From Cryobacterium aureum (GTDB taxonomy: Bacteria > Actinomycetota > Actinomycetes > Actinomycetales > Microbacteriaceae), in assembly GCF_002954245.1 (NCBI RefSeq), contig NZ_PPTG01000048.1, positions 620,001 through 684,000 of the forward strand: 64,000 nt of DNA. Reading direction: 5' to 3'. The position numbers were made by a program, and so were the translations under genes. Shown here piece by piece: positions 36,532 to 45,087 of the stretch; position 1 is the stretch's first letter; every line of letters starts with the position of its first letter. The notes beneath the pieces were generated by a model. That model worked only from the letters and a program-made list of their open reading frames with translations, had not been told where the DNA came from and searched no databases.

Positions 36532-36830
36532 TAAGATTTTTCATCAGCGCCTCGAGGGCCGGAGTTCCCATGCCTCGACCGCGAAACGCGGTCCCCAGGC
36601 GCAAATCGAACAGCGGCTCCGTCTTCCAGGTCATCCAGCAACGCGGAGCAGACCCGGCGCAGCGTAATTACTTCGATCCAGATTCCTTCGTGATCGGGAC
36701 CGTCGAAGCGTCCCCGATCGATTCGCTCTGTGGCGTCGCAGACGGTGAGCGGGCTGTCCCGAGAAACGGGGACTGCTGATGGCCCGAACCTACCGGCAGC
36801 CAGCAGAACACCGTTCAGTTGCATCACCGG
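36532..36830 (-). pseudogene. Remnant of a GNAT acetyltransferase gene
   Basis: The minus strand encodes PLFDLRLGTAFRGRGMGTPA followed by LEALMKNLNEYVLALCDPAT and a stop at about 36532. The RGRGMGTPALEAL stretch is the acetyl-CoA-binding motif A of GNAT proteins. The preceding coding sequence (FDGPDHEGIWIEVITLRR, then ALLDDLEDG) lies in another frame, so a frameshift separates the two halves, and the protein ends soon after motif A without the usual C-terminal strands. The upstream limit is unclear. The assignment rests mainly on motif A and could be wrong. Confidence 0.45.
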
Positions 36831-36901
36831 TAGGCGCGATACCCTCGGAATGGTCCAGCGCCCCGTCGAGGGGCGTGATCGGACACAATGAACGGAGCTC
36901 T

Positions 36902-38149
36902 GTGGTTGACGCGGGCAGGCGAAGTAAGCGGATCGGCGGAGTAGCACGTCACGGGCGGTTGAAGCGCTCGAATCCGTATGCGACCGCGCTCAGACTGGTG
37001 GCGGCCGTGCTGGCCGTCGCCGTAGCGAGCACGTCAGCTGTGGCTGCGGTGGCCGTGTGGAGTTTCAGCAAGACGGTCGACGACAACGCAATCGACATCA
37101 CGGGGGGCGACCCTGCGGCACCCGAGCCACAGCTCCAAAGCTACCAAAACGGTTTCAACATTCTCCTGGTCGGCATCGACAATGATGCAACGCAGAGCGC
37201 GGCGTACGGTGAACGTGACGGCACACTCAACGACGTGAACATTCTCGTGCACGTATCGGCCGACCACAGCAACGCCGTCGTCGTGAGCATCCCCCGCGAC
37301 CTCATCGTGCCGCACCCCGCCTGCACAGACGTCGCGAGCGGCACCGAGTTTTCGGCCATGGCCGCTCGACCCGTCAACGAGGCCATGTCTCGAGGTGGGC
37401 TCCCTTGCGTGGTCAAGACCGTGTCCGAGTTGACCGGGCTGACCATCCCCTATGCCGGGCTCATCTCATTCGACGGGGTCGTGCAGATGAGCGACGCCGT
37501 CGGCGGAGTACCCATCTGCCTGAATGCAGCAATCAACGACCCTGGCGCCGGGCTGGACCTGCCCGCGGGCACCAGCATCGTCGCCGGAGACACCGCGCTG
37601 GCGTTCCTGCGCAGCCGCAAGGGCGTCGGCGACCGCAGCGACCTGGCACGAATTTCCTCGCAGCAGATCTACATGGCCTCACTCATGCGTACCGTACAGA
37701 GCAACGGAACACTGACCAGCATCCCCACCCTGGTCAAACTCGCCAACGCTGCAGCCACCAACATCCAGTTGTCGACATCGCTGGCCAACATCGACACGAT
37801 GGTGTCGATGGCCCTGGCGCTCAAAGACATCGATCTGGACCGATTGCTGTTCGTGCAATATCCCGGTACAACCGAAGATCCTGACTTCCCGGGCAAGGTC
37901 GTTCCGGTGGAATCGGTGGCCGCCGAGATGTTCACCAAACTCGCCGCCGATCAGCCCTTCACGCTCCCGGGAACGGCGTCCACTCCGGAACCGACAACGG
38001 ATGCCGCGGTGCCGGTCGAAACGTCAACGCCGCCTACGCCTCCGGGCGAAACCGCCGTCCCGTCCCCGGAGCCGACCGTTCAGCCCCTGGACGGTCTCAC
38101 CGGCCAAACGGCGAAGGACGACCTGTGTGCCCAAGCCTCCACCAGATGA
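36902..38149 (+). CDS. LCP (LytR-CpsA-Psr) family protein
   Basis: About 415 residues: a short cytoplasmic basic N-terminus, one transmembrane segment (ALRLVAAVLAVAVASTSAVA) and an extracellular LCP domain. This enzyme type transfers polyisoprenyl-pyrophosphate-linked glycopolymers to peptidoglycan. Family blocks are FNILLVGIDNDATQSAAYGE, SDAVGGVPICLNAAINDPGA, GDTALAFLRSRKGVGDRSDL with its arginines, and VVVSIPRDLIVPHPAC. The C-terminus is a Pro/Thr/Glu-rich tail. I choose GTG at 36902 (VVDAGRRSKRIGG) because CGGAG lies upstream and CACAAT further up may be the -10 box. The open frame continues to 36779 but overlaps the likely promoter. Confidence 0.88.
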   Translation: MVDAGRRSKRIGGVARHGRLKRSNPYATALRLVAAVLAVAVASTSAVAAVAVWSFSKTVDDNAIDITGGDPAAPEPQLQSYQNGFNILLVGIDNDATQSAAYGERDGTLNDVNILVHVSADHSNAVVVSIPRDLIVPHPACTDVASGTEFSAMAARPVNEAMSRGGLPCVVKTVSELTGLTIPYAGLISFDGVVQMSDAVGGVPICLNAAINDPGAGLDLPAGTSIVAGDTALAFLRSRKGVGDRSDLARISSQQIYMASLMRTVQSNGTLTSIPTLVKLANAAATNIQLSTSLANIDTMVSMALALKDIDLDRLLFVQYPGTTEDPDFPGKVVPVESVAAEMFTKLAADQPFTLPGTASTPEPTTDAAVPVETSTPPTPPGETAVPSPEPTVQPLDGLTGQTAKDDLCAQASTR

Positions 38150-38423
38150 CGGCAGCCTTCTCCTCCACTGTCGATCTTCCGATGCCGATGCCGACGCAAC
38201 GCAGCCACGCGCGCGTCGAGAGTCTTCCTGCAACCCAACCCGGCTGCGTCCGCACAAAAATTCTGTTGGCGAGTTGTGACCCCGCCACTGCTCGCGTCGA
38301 TACGGTGGACAAGATGGGGGCAGCAGTAGTCGGGTCGACGGGGAGACATATGTTCATCGACGGTTGCGTCGCGCTGGTTATGGGAACAAATCGGGGGTTC
38401 GGGTCGGCCGCGACTGTCGATTC

Positions 38424-38825
38424 ATGCTGATCGTGCTCCGTGGAAATTCTGGCTCAGGCAAGAGCACAATTGCCCAACAGCTCCAGTCGGAGCTGCCGGA
38501 ACAAGCCGCCATTTTCAGCCAGGACTACTTCCGCCGGGTCATCTAACACGAGCGTGAACAGGACAGCCTCGCTCACCCCGATTTGCTCGAAGTTGCGGCG
38601 GCGCATTGCCTGGGTGTCGGACAGCACGTGATCCTTGACGGCATCTTCAACGCCGATCGGTACGCGCCTTTGCTCGCGCGCGTCAGATCCATGACGGATG
38701 ATGCCCGCTTCTATGCCTTCGACCTGAGTTTTGAGGAAACTGTCCTCCGCCACAAAGCCCGCTCACAGGCTGTCTACGTCACCGCAAACGACATGGCCGT
38801 TGTCACCACGGATGGCAAGCCTTAG
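38424..38825 (+). pseudogene. Broken AAA-type (P-loop) kinase gene
   Basis: MLIVLRGNSGSGKSTIAQQL gives an intact Walker A, followed by AIFSQDYFRRVI and then an in-frame TAA at 38544. The same frame resumes as DLLEVAAAHCLGVGQHVILD, GIFNADRYAPLLARVRS and FYAFDLSFEETVLRHKARSQ, which matches the rest of the zeta-toxin/chloramphenicol-phosphotransferase-like kinase family found in actinobacteria. It ends early with KP-stop, lacking the C-terminal YRPRD-type segment. One nonsense mutation plus 3' loss makes this a clear pseudogene. Confidence 0.8.
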
Positions 38826-39026
38826 TTTTGTTCTGGAGCGCAGGATTGCAGCTTTCGAAACGGTCAGTGACATCGTCAACCGGGTTCTCAAAGACCGATA
38901 GGCGACGGCCCCGCACGGAAGCGCCTGCGGTCGGCCTCGAGCCAGCTCGATGAAGTCGACCGTCGCGGTCGGACATCGGCGACGGAGATTAGGCGCAACG
39001 CTGAAACGCGAGTGTAGCGTTTGAGG

Positions 39027-39290
39027 ATGATCCGAAAATTTCGCCAGGTCGATGTGTTTGGCGACGGTCTCTGCACCGGAAACCCGGTTGCCGTGGTCCT
39101 CGATGCAGAAGGCCTCGACGACGACGCTCTGCGCGCCTTTTCGGTGTGGACCAACCTCTACTCGTACCGACCTCGGCATCGAATTCGGAGCGACCGTGGT
39201 CGTCGCTGAGCGCGGCGCCGACGGAATCGCGAAAGTCATGGACTCCCGATGGATGCGGACCGCCAACGGATACGCTCCCCGGGCGCAGCA
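39027..39290 (+). pseudogene. PhzF-family isomerase remnant with internal deletion
   Basis: The first 44 codons give MIRKFRQVDVFGDGLCTGNP and VAVVLDAEGLDDDALRAFSV, followed by WTNL. This is the standard start of PhzF-like proteins, including the GNPVAVV motif. Immediately after, in another frame, comes LGIEFGATVVVAERGADGIA followed by KVMDSRWMRTANGY, resembling the C-terminal GxEIGRPS...V.V.G strands. Some 200 residues in between are missing, so the gene has a large internal deletion plus a frameshift. Confidence 0.7.
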
Positions 39291-39341
39291 TCGACGACCC
39301 GTCGCGAGCGGTGCGGGCACGTCGACCGCTACGGTGATGGC

Positions 39342-39857
39342 ATGCGAACTCTGCACGTGACTCAGGCCGGCATCCTCCTCACCGCATCCATCGCGCTGGC
39401 GGGTTGTTCGACGGCGCAGACGCAGAGTCGGCTCCACGAGTACGAGACCCGCGCTTCCGAGATCCACGCTGGGATGCTCGCGCAGGTCCACGCCAGTAGC
39501 GCAGTCGAAGTGCCGCCGACCTCGCAGGCGCAGTTCGAGGAATCCGAATTGCTGGGCGGTCGAGAGACCGATACCGCCTTCTGGACGACTTGGTCAACCG
39601 TCACCCTGGCGACCACCGCGTTACCGGCCGACGTCGCCGACGCGGTCGGCACCTACCTTCTCACCGAGAAGTGGACGGCCGATCCGCTCGTCGATCAAGG
39701 CGGGACGATGACATTCATCAAGGTCTACCGTCTCGCTGAAGCGGATGGTGACTGGGTTGTTCAGATCGCGTGGCCCGATCCCGACGCCGATCCCCGAATC
39801 TCTTTGTCCGTTCAGAGCCCGCTCACGGTTCGCGGCACAATTTCAACAGAAGAATGA
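39342..39857 (+). CDS. Predicted lipoprotein, function unknown
   Basis: A 171-residue exported protein: MRTLHVTQAGILLTASIALA then GCST gives a signal peptide with lipobox IALAGC at residue 22. The mature part starts with a helical segment (SRLHEYETRASEIHAGMLAQ) and continues with a mixed domain containing FWTTWSTVTLATTALPADV, VGTYLLTEKWTADPLVDQGG and WVVQIAWPDPDADPRISLSV. No known domain is recognised; similar lipoproteins are common in Microbacteriaceae. I choose the ATG at 39342 because TACGGT lies six bases before it; the upstream frame crosses the PhzF remnant. It is probably transcribed separately from the membrane protein that follows. Confidence 0.82.
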   Translation: MRTLHVTQAGILLTASIALAGCSTAQTQSRLHEYETRASEIHAGMLAQVHASSAVEVPPTSQAQFEESELLGGRETDTAFWTTWSTVTLATTALPADVADAVGTYLLTEKWTADPLVDQGGTMTFIKVYRLAEADGDWVVQIAWPDPDADPRISLSVQSPLTVRGTISTEE

Positions 39858-39875
39858 CGCTGCTACCCTGTCCGC

Positions 39876-40595
39876 ATGACAACAGCCACCGCTCACAACA
39901 GCGCGCTGCCTTCGCGTACTCCGGGCAAGGCCTCGTCGCTGTGGTCGACCATGGCGGGCGGCCTGTTTCTGGCGTCTGCCACGCTGCAACTCATCGCTTC
40001 GCTTCAACGGTGGGTTGTCTACAGCGCCGGATGGACACGCACGGATAGCTTGATCGAGGACCACCGGTTCGACTATTTCTATCCCTCGGACCCGTGGGAG
40101 AACGTCGGGGTCGCCGCTCAACTGTTCGGAGCTGGCATGATATTGCTCGCGCTTGGCGTTCTCGCGTTGGCCAACACTCCCCGACTACGCGTTGGCCGCA
40201 GTACGCAGGTGGTCCCCCTGGTCGTGGCCCTCGCGTTCGGCATCACCGGTGTGCATGCGGTCGTCTCGGGACTAGCCGGCATCCCATCGCCGGCACAATA
40301 CCTACCGGTGCAGATTGCCCTGAGCCTGATCCAGAGTGTCGGATTGCTGTTCCTCGGCCTGCGCTGGTTGCCGGCGTCGTGGTCAGCCACAGTAAGTTGT
40401 CTGTTTTTGCTGGGGTCAACCCTGCCCGGATACCTCGTCGCCACATTCGTGATCGCGCCAGCGCTGGCCGGATATCAGTCGTACGATACGACGCCGTGGA
40501 CCGAAACGATCGTGGCCGCGACGACGGCCTTGGCCGGGATAGGGCTGCTCCTCGCCGTCGGTGTAAACAAACTCGTACCGGCCCGCACGCGCTGA
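39876..40595 (+). CDS. Predicted integral membrane protein
   Basis: A 239-residue protein with about five hydrophobic segments: ASATLQLIASLQ near residue 35, AAQLFGAGMILLALGVLALA, VVPLVVALAFGITGVHAVVS, IALSLIQSVGLLFLGLRWL and ATVSCLFLLGSTLPGYLVAT, plus a final helix around residue 220. A soluble loop, WTRTDSLIEDHRFDYFYPSD, follows the first helix. No family is recognised. TACCCT lies six bases before the ATG at 39876, indicating a leaderless message. It follows the lipoprotein by 18 bases but seems to have its own promoter. Confidence 0.82.
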   Translation: MTTATAHNSALPSRTPGKASSLWSTMAGGLFLASATLQLIASLQRWVVYSAGWTRTDSLIEDHRFDYFYPSDPWENVGVAAQLFGAGMILLALGVLALANTPRLRVGRSTQVVPLVVALAFGITGVHAVVSGLAGIPSPAQYLPVQIALSLIQSVGLLFLGLRWLPASWSATVSCLFLLGSTLPGYLVATFVIAPALAGYQSYDTTPWTETIVAATTALAGIGLLLAVGVNKLVPARTR

Positions 40596-40898
40596 CCTGT
40601 CATTGCGTCAGCATCCAAGGCTGTGCCCTACGGCAAGGAGCCGGGGACGAAGATCCTGCCGGCGCCAGCGTATGCGCGCGCTCGGAGTGAGACGTTCTTC
40701 ACCGTGGCCTCGTCATCAAACCAGAAATTGTCCACCCGGGCATTGAACTTGTGGGCGTTGCAGACGGCGCCTCCTCCGCCGTCGTGGCGCAGGCCGAATG
40801 CACGCCGCTCACGAAAAAGGACTCCCACCCGCACGAATTGTCGACTCGAACACTGGCCTACGCGGAATACCTCTCACCCCAAAAGGTTGTACCCCATA
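40596..40898. other. Intergenic stretch, no supported gene
   Basis: About 300 bases. A 68-codon minus-strand frame (40628-40834), containing FNARVDNFWFDDEATVKNVS, looks protein-like in composition but has no ribosome binding site or recognisable family; it may be a gene remnant. AAAAGG at 40881-40886 could be a distant ribosome binding site for the reductase. Confidence 0.4.
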
Positions 40899-41993
40899 AT
40901 GACTATTTCTACCCAGCCCCACACCCGCACCGCCCTCGTCGTCGGAGCCTCCGGCATCACCGGATCCGCCGTCGTCGACCGGCTTTCGGCCGAGGGCTGG
41001 CACGTTCTGGCCATGGCCCGCCGCACCGGCCGCGACCTGCCCGGCGTGCGCTGGATCCAGGCCGACCTGCGCTCCGCCGCCGACCTCAACCGGGCGCTGG
41101 CCGACGAGATGCCCGAGCAGGTCTTCTTCACGGCTTGGTCTCTTCAGGCCACCGAGGAGCTCAACATCGAGGTGAACGCCGGCATGGTCCGCGACCTCCT
41201 CGCCGCGCTCGCCCACGCGCCGCTTCGCCACGTCGCGCTCGTCACCGGCCTCAAGCACTACCTTGGCCCGTTCGAGGCTTACGGGCAGGGAAACATGCCC
41301 GACACCCCTTTCTATGAAGACGAACCGCGACTCGACGTGGCCAACTTCTACTATGCCCAGGAAGATGAGCTCTTCGCGGCATCCGCTCGCCAGGGATTTA
41401 GCTGGTCGGTGCACCGCTCGCACACCGTGATTGGACACGCGGTCGGCAACCTCATGAATATGGGCCTCACCCTCGCCGCCCAAGCCTCTCTGTGCAAGCA
41501 CCTCGGCATGCCCTTTGTATTTCCCGGCAGTGAGACGCAGTGGAACGGCATCACCGACATGACGGATGCGACGATCGTAGCCGAGCAGATGGTGTGGGCC
41601 GCGACAACGGCGGCCGGTGCCAACGAAGCGTTCAACGTCGTCAACGGCGACGTCTTTCGCTGGCGAGCGATGTGGCCGAAGATCGCCGCCTACTTCGGCG
41701 TCGAACCCGAAGGATTCGTCGACGAGCCGCGACCGCTTGAGGGGCAGATGGCCGGTCTAGAAGCGGTATGGGCAGAGCTGGCCGCCGAACAAGGCCTTGT
41801 CGAGGCCGACCTGGGGCGCATCGCATCATGGTGGCACACCGACGCCGACCTCGGACGTAATATCGAGGTTTTCACCGACATCACCAAAAGTCGCCTCGCC
41901 GGCTTCACCCCCCACCACCGCACGATTGACTCCTTCATGTCGCTGTTCGACCGCTATCGTGCCGAGAAGCTCATCCCCAAAGCCTCCATCTGA
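40899..41993 (+). CDS. Atypical short-chain dehydrogenase, PRISE type (5-beta-reductase/iridoid synthase-like)
   Basis: A 364-residue NAD(P)-dependent reductase. The Rossmann motif is ALVVGASGITGSAVVDRLSA, followed by VLAMARRTGRDLPGVRWIQA with an arginine that suggests NADPH. The PRISE signatures are HVALVTGLKHYLGPFEAYGQ and NFYYAQEDELFAA, where the second Tyr corresponds to the catalytic tyrosine, then FSWSVHRSHTVIGHA. PRISE enzymes reduce the C=C of enones; bacterial substrates are mostly unknown. The start is ATG at 40899 (MTISTQPHTRTALVV), with AAAGG 13 bases upstream. No pathway partners are adjacent, so it looks like a standalone gene. Confidence 0.9.
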   Translation: MTISTQPHTRTALVVGASGITGSAVVDRLSAEGWHVLAMARRTGRDLPGVRWIQADLRSAADLNRALADEMPEQVFFTAWSLQATEELNIEVNAGMVRDLLAALAHAPLRHVALVTGLKHYLGPFEAYGQGNMPDTPFYEDEPRLDVANFYYAQEDELFAASARQGFSWSVHRSHTVIGHAVGNLMNMGLTLAAQASLCKHLGMPFVFPGSETQWNGITDMTDATIVAEQMVWAATTAAGANEAFNVVNGDVFRWRAMWPKIAAYFGVEPEGFVDEPRPLEGQMAGLEAVWAELAAEQGLVEADLGRIASWWHTDADLGRNIEVFTDITKSRLAGFTPHHRTIDSFMSLFDRYRAEKLIPKASI

Positions 41994-42038
41994 GTGTGGC
42001 GCAATCCGACGCCCGCCCCTTGCATGAGTCGCAATAGT

Positions 42039-42066
42039 TTGACTGACAGCGGCAAAGGGACACAAT
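42039..42066 (+). promoter_or_regulatory. Promoter of the yidC fragment
   Basis: TTGACT (42039-42044) and CACAAT (42061-42066) are separated by 16 bases; the ATG of the yidC fragment follows six bases later. It is the clearest two-box promoter in the window and may still fire. Confidence 0.55.
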
Positions 42067-42072
42067 TCCAGG

Positions 42073-42165
42073 ATGGACATCATTGGCACGATCCTCTGGC
42101 CGATCAAGTGGATTGTGGAGTCGCTCCTCGTCGCGTGTCACTGGCTTCTCTCCTTCGTCGGTCAG
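42073..42165 (+). pseudogene. 5' fragment of a yidC-like membrane insertase gene
   Basis: The first 32 or so codons, MDIIGTILWPIKWIVESLLV and ACHWLLSFVGQDPAAGITWG, match the N-terminal transmembrane segment of actinobacterial YidC/OxaI insertases. After that the reading frame loses resemblance (SLSFLKTSRASG). Only this start and its promoter remain, out of an expected 300 or more residues, so this is a partial copy; the functional yidC presumably lies near the origin elsewhere. Confidence 0.72.
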
Positions 42166-42239
42166 GATCCGGCCGCCGGCATCACCTGGGGTTCTCTGAG
42201 TTTTCTGAAGACGAGCCGCGCATCCGGTGCTGCGCGCGG

Positions 42240-42600
42240 TGGTTTAGACGACGCGGTCGTTTACGCGGTGGCCGTCAGTTGGGCGTTCGTGGAGCGGGCG
42301 CGGCGGGTGAGCACGATCACCAGGATGAGGATCACGGCCAGGAGCAGCACGCTGGTTCCCGTCGTGCCGAGACCCTCTTTGACAGTCAGCAGGATACGCC
42401 CGTCATGGCGACCGTGTCGAGCCCGGCAACTTTGTCGCCCGTCGTCCCCAGGGCGGCGAGAAGCAGGAGGGGGGTGGTGATCAGTTTGCGGCCGAGCGCC
42501 TCAACCTCGCTGAGGTCGTCCAGCGTGGGCAGGCGGCGATCGATGACAGCGAACGCGAGCATTACGCCGAGGGTTTCAAGCCAACAAGTCGGAGCACGGC
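42240..42600 (-). pseudogene. Remnant of a membrane protein gene
   Basis: Two minus-strand frames joined by a shift near 42390 read LGVMLAFAVIDRRLPTLDDL and SEVEALGRKLITTPLLLLAA, then LLTVKEGLGTTGTSVLLLAV and ILILVIVLTRRARSTNAQ before a stop near 42245. Two hydrophobic helices and a basic tail suggest the C-terminal end of a membrane protein whose start is lost under the YkvA gene. I cannot name the family. Confidence 0.4.
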
Positions 42601-42984
42601 TGTGAGTCCTTCGGGTGTTCCCGGCCAATGTCGCTTGACCGCATCGCTGCCTGCCCGACGCGTCGCGAATCGTAGAGCGATCGCGACAACGATGGCGTCG
42701 TCGGCGTAACCGAGAACGGGTATGAAATCCGGAATGACGTCGATCGGCGACAGCAGGTAGAGCAAAAGTACCGCGAGCCAGATTCGAACCCCGATCGATA
42801 CAGTTCGATCGGCGGCGAGGCGTTTGAGTAGCCGGGCGACGTCGGGCGCGAGGCGCAGCAGATCACGAAGTGAAGCACCGCCAGGATGCCGGCGTTGCTC
42901 GATCCAGAGAACCAGAATAAGGGCCAGCCACAGCACCAGCAATCCGCCGAGCACGTTCAGAACGACGTCCCACCAGGTCGTCAT
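42562..42984 (-). CDS. YkvA/DUF1232 family membrane protein
   Basis: A 140-residue protein with an N-terminal transmembrane helix (VVLNVLGGLLVLWLALILVL) and the DUF1232 core: VRIWLAVLLLYLLSPIDVIP then DFIPVLGYADDAIVVAIALR. The SPIDVIPDFIP motif is diagnostic. The function is unknown. The start is ATG at 42984 with GGGAGC upstream. It is one of the few intact genes in this decayed stretch. Confidence 0.9.
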   Translation of the reverse strand: MTTWWDVVLNVLGGLLVLWLALILVLWIEQRRHPGGASLRDLLRLAPDVARLLKRLAADRTVSIGVRIWLAVLLLYLLSPIDVIPDFIPVLGYADDAIVVAIALRFATRRAGSDAVKRHWPGTPEGLTAVLRLVGLKPSA

Positions 42985-42989
42985 GAGCT

Positions 42990-43200
42990 GCTCCCGTTCG
43001 AACCAAAGATACTAAGGGCCTCGGGGCCGCGTAATAGACGATGACGTAACCCGCGAGCGGGTCGGCCCACCACCATTCGAGTGCCAGATCGAGCACCAAG
43101 TCGAAGAGCACCGCGACGGCGAGGAGACCGTCGATGAATATTACTCGCCTTTCGGTAACCAGGACCGGGTTGCCCAGCGCGCGACTGCCATGATGTTCTC
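42990..43200 (-). pseudogene. C-terminal fragment of a cation-efflux-like transporter
   Basis: The minus strand reads SRALGNPVLVTERRVIFIDG, LLAVAVLFDLVLDLALEWWW and ADPLAGYVIVYYAA, then in the next frame PEALSIFGSNGSSS and a stop. The E-x-x-V-x-x-(V/I)-D-G-L and WWADPLAGYVIVYYAxREA pattern is that of small actinobacterial cation transporter (CDF-like) proteins. The N-terminal part is missing and a frameshift splits the end. Confidence 0.6.
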
Positions 43201-43325
43201 CTCGCGATCGTCTTATTGCCTTCAGTCTCATTGATGGTGTTATCGCCGTCTAAGCGGGCGATGGTCATATGCTCGTCAACATATCGGCCGAGGTGGTCTA
43301 CCTGATCCCTGGCCGGGCTCTCGTA

Positions 43326-45011
43326 CTAGATATTCAGGCGAGCCCCAGGGATGGCATCGAGCAGCTCACGGGTGTAGTCAACTTGCGCATTCTCGAAAAT
43401 CTCGGTCGGTGTTCCGCTCTCGACGATGCACCCACCCTGCATGACATGTACCTCGTGCGAGATCATCCGTACCACGGCGAGATCGTGGCTGATGAATAAG
43501 TAGCTCAGACCGAGGTCACGCTGCAATACGCCGAGCAGGTCGAGGATCTGAGCCTGCACGAGCACGTCAAGCGCCGAGACTGCTTCGTCGAGTACGACGA
43601 GCTCCGGGGAGAGTGCGAGCGCTCGGGCGATCGCCACTCGTTGGCGCTGCCCTCCGGATAGTTCGTGCGGTAGCCGTTCAGCGATGACGGCGGAAAGCGC
43701 CACCTGGTCAAGGAGCTGCGCCACCATCGTGCGCCTGGTCTGTTTGGTTCCCACCTTGTGTACGCGGAGCGGCTCGGCGATCGATTCCTCGACTGTGTAC
43801 CGCGGGTCCAGCGAGGCGTAGGGGTTCTGAAACACGGGCTGCACACGACGGCGGAAAGCAAAGAGTTCCCGCTTGCCGAGGGTCGCCATGTCGGCACCGG
43901 CAAACAGGATGGTGCCCGACGTGATCGGTTCGAGACCGAGGATCAGATTCGCAGTCGTCGACTTGCCGGACCCCGACTCGCCCACGATCGATACAGTGTG
44001 TCCACGCGGGATACCAAAACTCATCTGATCGACAGCAGTGAACTGTGACGCCACCCCAGTTCCGGTCGCCCGAATCGTGAAGACCTTCGTGAGGTCGCGC
44101 ACCTCAACGAGGTTGTCGACGGCGGGCTGCACCGCGGCATCTCTTGACGTCGTCGCGACGACATCCAACGATCCAGCAATCTGGCGATTTCTGACCGCCC
44201 CGACCATGCTGATCGAGGTGAGGCTCGGCGCGGCCTGCAACAGCTGTTTGGTGTACTCGTGCTGAGGGTCTGCCAGAATCTCTTCGGCCTGCCCTAACTC
44301 CACGATCTCGCCGCGCAGCATGACGACAATCTTGTCGGCGCGCTCGGCGGCCAACCCTAGGTCGTGGGTGATCAGGAAGACCGAGGTGCCCATCTCGGCG
44401 GTCAGTAGATCGAGCTGATCGAGAATGCGCCGCTGCACCGTCACGTCGAGCGCAGAAGTGGGCTCATCGGCAATGAGCAGCTTGGGGCGACAGGCGAGGC
44501 CCATCGCGATCAGCACGCGCTGGCGCATCCCGCCCGAGAACTCGTGCGGGTACTGGTTCAACCGATGTTCGGGGTCGGGAATGCCGACCATGGTGAGCAG
44601 TTCGATCACCTGCGCCTTAGCCGCTGCCCCCGACGCGACGCCGTGCACCTCAAGTGCTTCGGCAACCTGAGCTCCGATCCGCATCAGCGGGTTGAGGTTA
44701 GACATCGGGTCCTGCGGCACCATGCCGATGCCCGCGCCACGAATCGCCTGCATCTCCCGTTCGCTCAGCAAGGCCAAGTCGACACCGTCGAACCACACCT
44801 CGCCGCTGGTCAGTTGGCCGGTGCCGGGAAGTAGCCGGTTGATCGCGGCAGCCGTCGTCGATTTGCCCGAACCAGACTCGCCGACAACCGCGACGGTCTG
44901 ACCGGGCAGCACGTCGATCGAGACATGTTTGACCGCCTGCACCTCGCGGGCGCCGGTGTTAAAGGACACCGACAGGTCACGGATGGACAGAACGGGTGTG
45001 GGGGTGTTCAT
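43326..45011 (-). CDS. dppDF: Dipeptide/oligopeptide-type ABC transporter ATPase, two-domain fusion (DppD-DppF)
   Basis: A 561-residue protein carrying two complete ABC domains. Domain 1 has Walker A GESGSGKST (residues 44-52), QDPMSNLNP, signature FSGGMRQRV and Walker B LLIADEPTSALD. Domain 2 has GESGSGKST again, FQNPYASLDP, LSGGQRQRV and LVVLDEAVSALD. The linker between them carries the oligopeptide-type C-terminal segment (QHEYTKQLLQAAPS). It would power the DppBC permeases encoded 6-8 kb upstream on the same strand. The start is ATG at 45011 with GAGG upstream; the open frame beyond it overlaps the hydrolase gene. A 76-base gap separates it from that gene, the largest within the locus apart from the dppA-dppB junction. 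Confidence 0.93.
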   Translation of the reverse strand: MNTPTPVLSIRDLSVSFNTGAREVQAVKHVSIDVLPGQTVAVVGESGSGKSTTAAAINRLLPGTGQLTSGEVWFDGVDLALLSEREMQAIRGAGIGMVPQDPMSNLNPLMRIGAQVAEALEVHGVASGAAAKAQVIELLTMVGIPDPEHRLNQYPHEFSGGMRQRVLIAMGLACRPKLLIADEPTSALDVTVQRRILDQLDLLTAEMGTSVFLITHDLGLAAERADKIVVMLRGEIVELGQAEEILADPQHEYTKQLLQAAPSLTSISMVGAVRNRQIAGSLDVVATTSRDAAVQPAVDNLVEVRDLTKVFTIRATGTGVASQFTAVDQMSFGIPRGHTVSIVGESGSGKSTTANLILGLEPITSGTILFAGADMATLGKRELFAFRRRVQPVFQNPYASLDPRYTVEESIAEPLRVHKVGTKQTRRTMVAQLLDQVALSAVIAERLPHELSGGQRQRVAIARALALSPELVVLDEAVSALDVLVQAQILDLLGVLQRDLGLSYLFISHDLAVVRMISHEVHVMQGGCIVESGTPTEIFENAQVDYTRELLDAIPGARLNI

Positions 45012-45087
45012 GGTTACCTCTTCGGTGCTGTGCGAACTTGAGTATGGTCTCACGGTGTGGGGCGAGCGGATGCCGCCTGCGCGTAGG

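Noticed and set aside
38763..39491. 242-codon minus-strand frame
   Set aside because: Antisense to the kinase and PhzF remnants and to the start of a lipoprotein; no features of its own.
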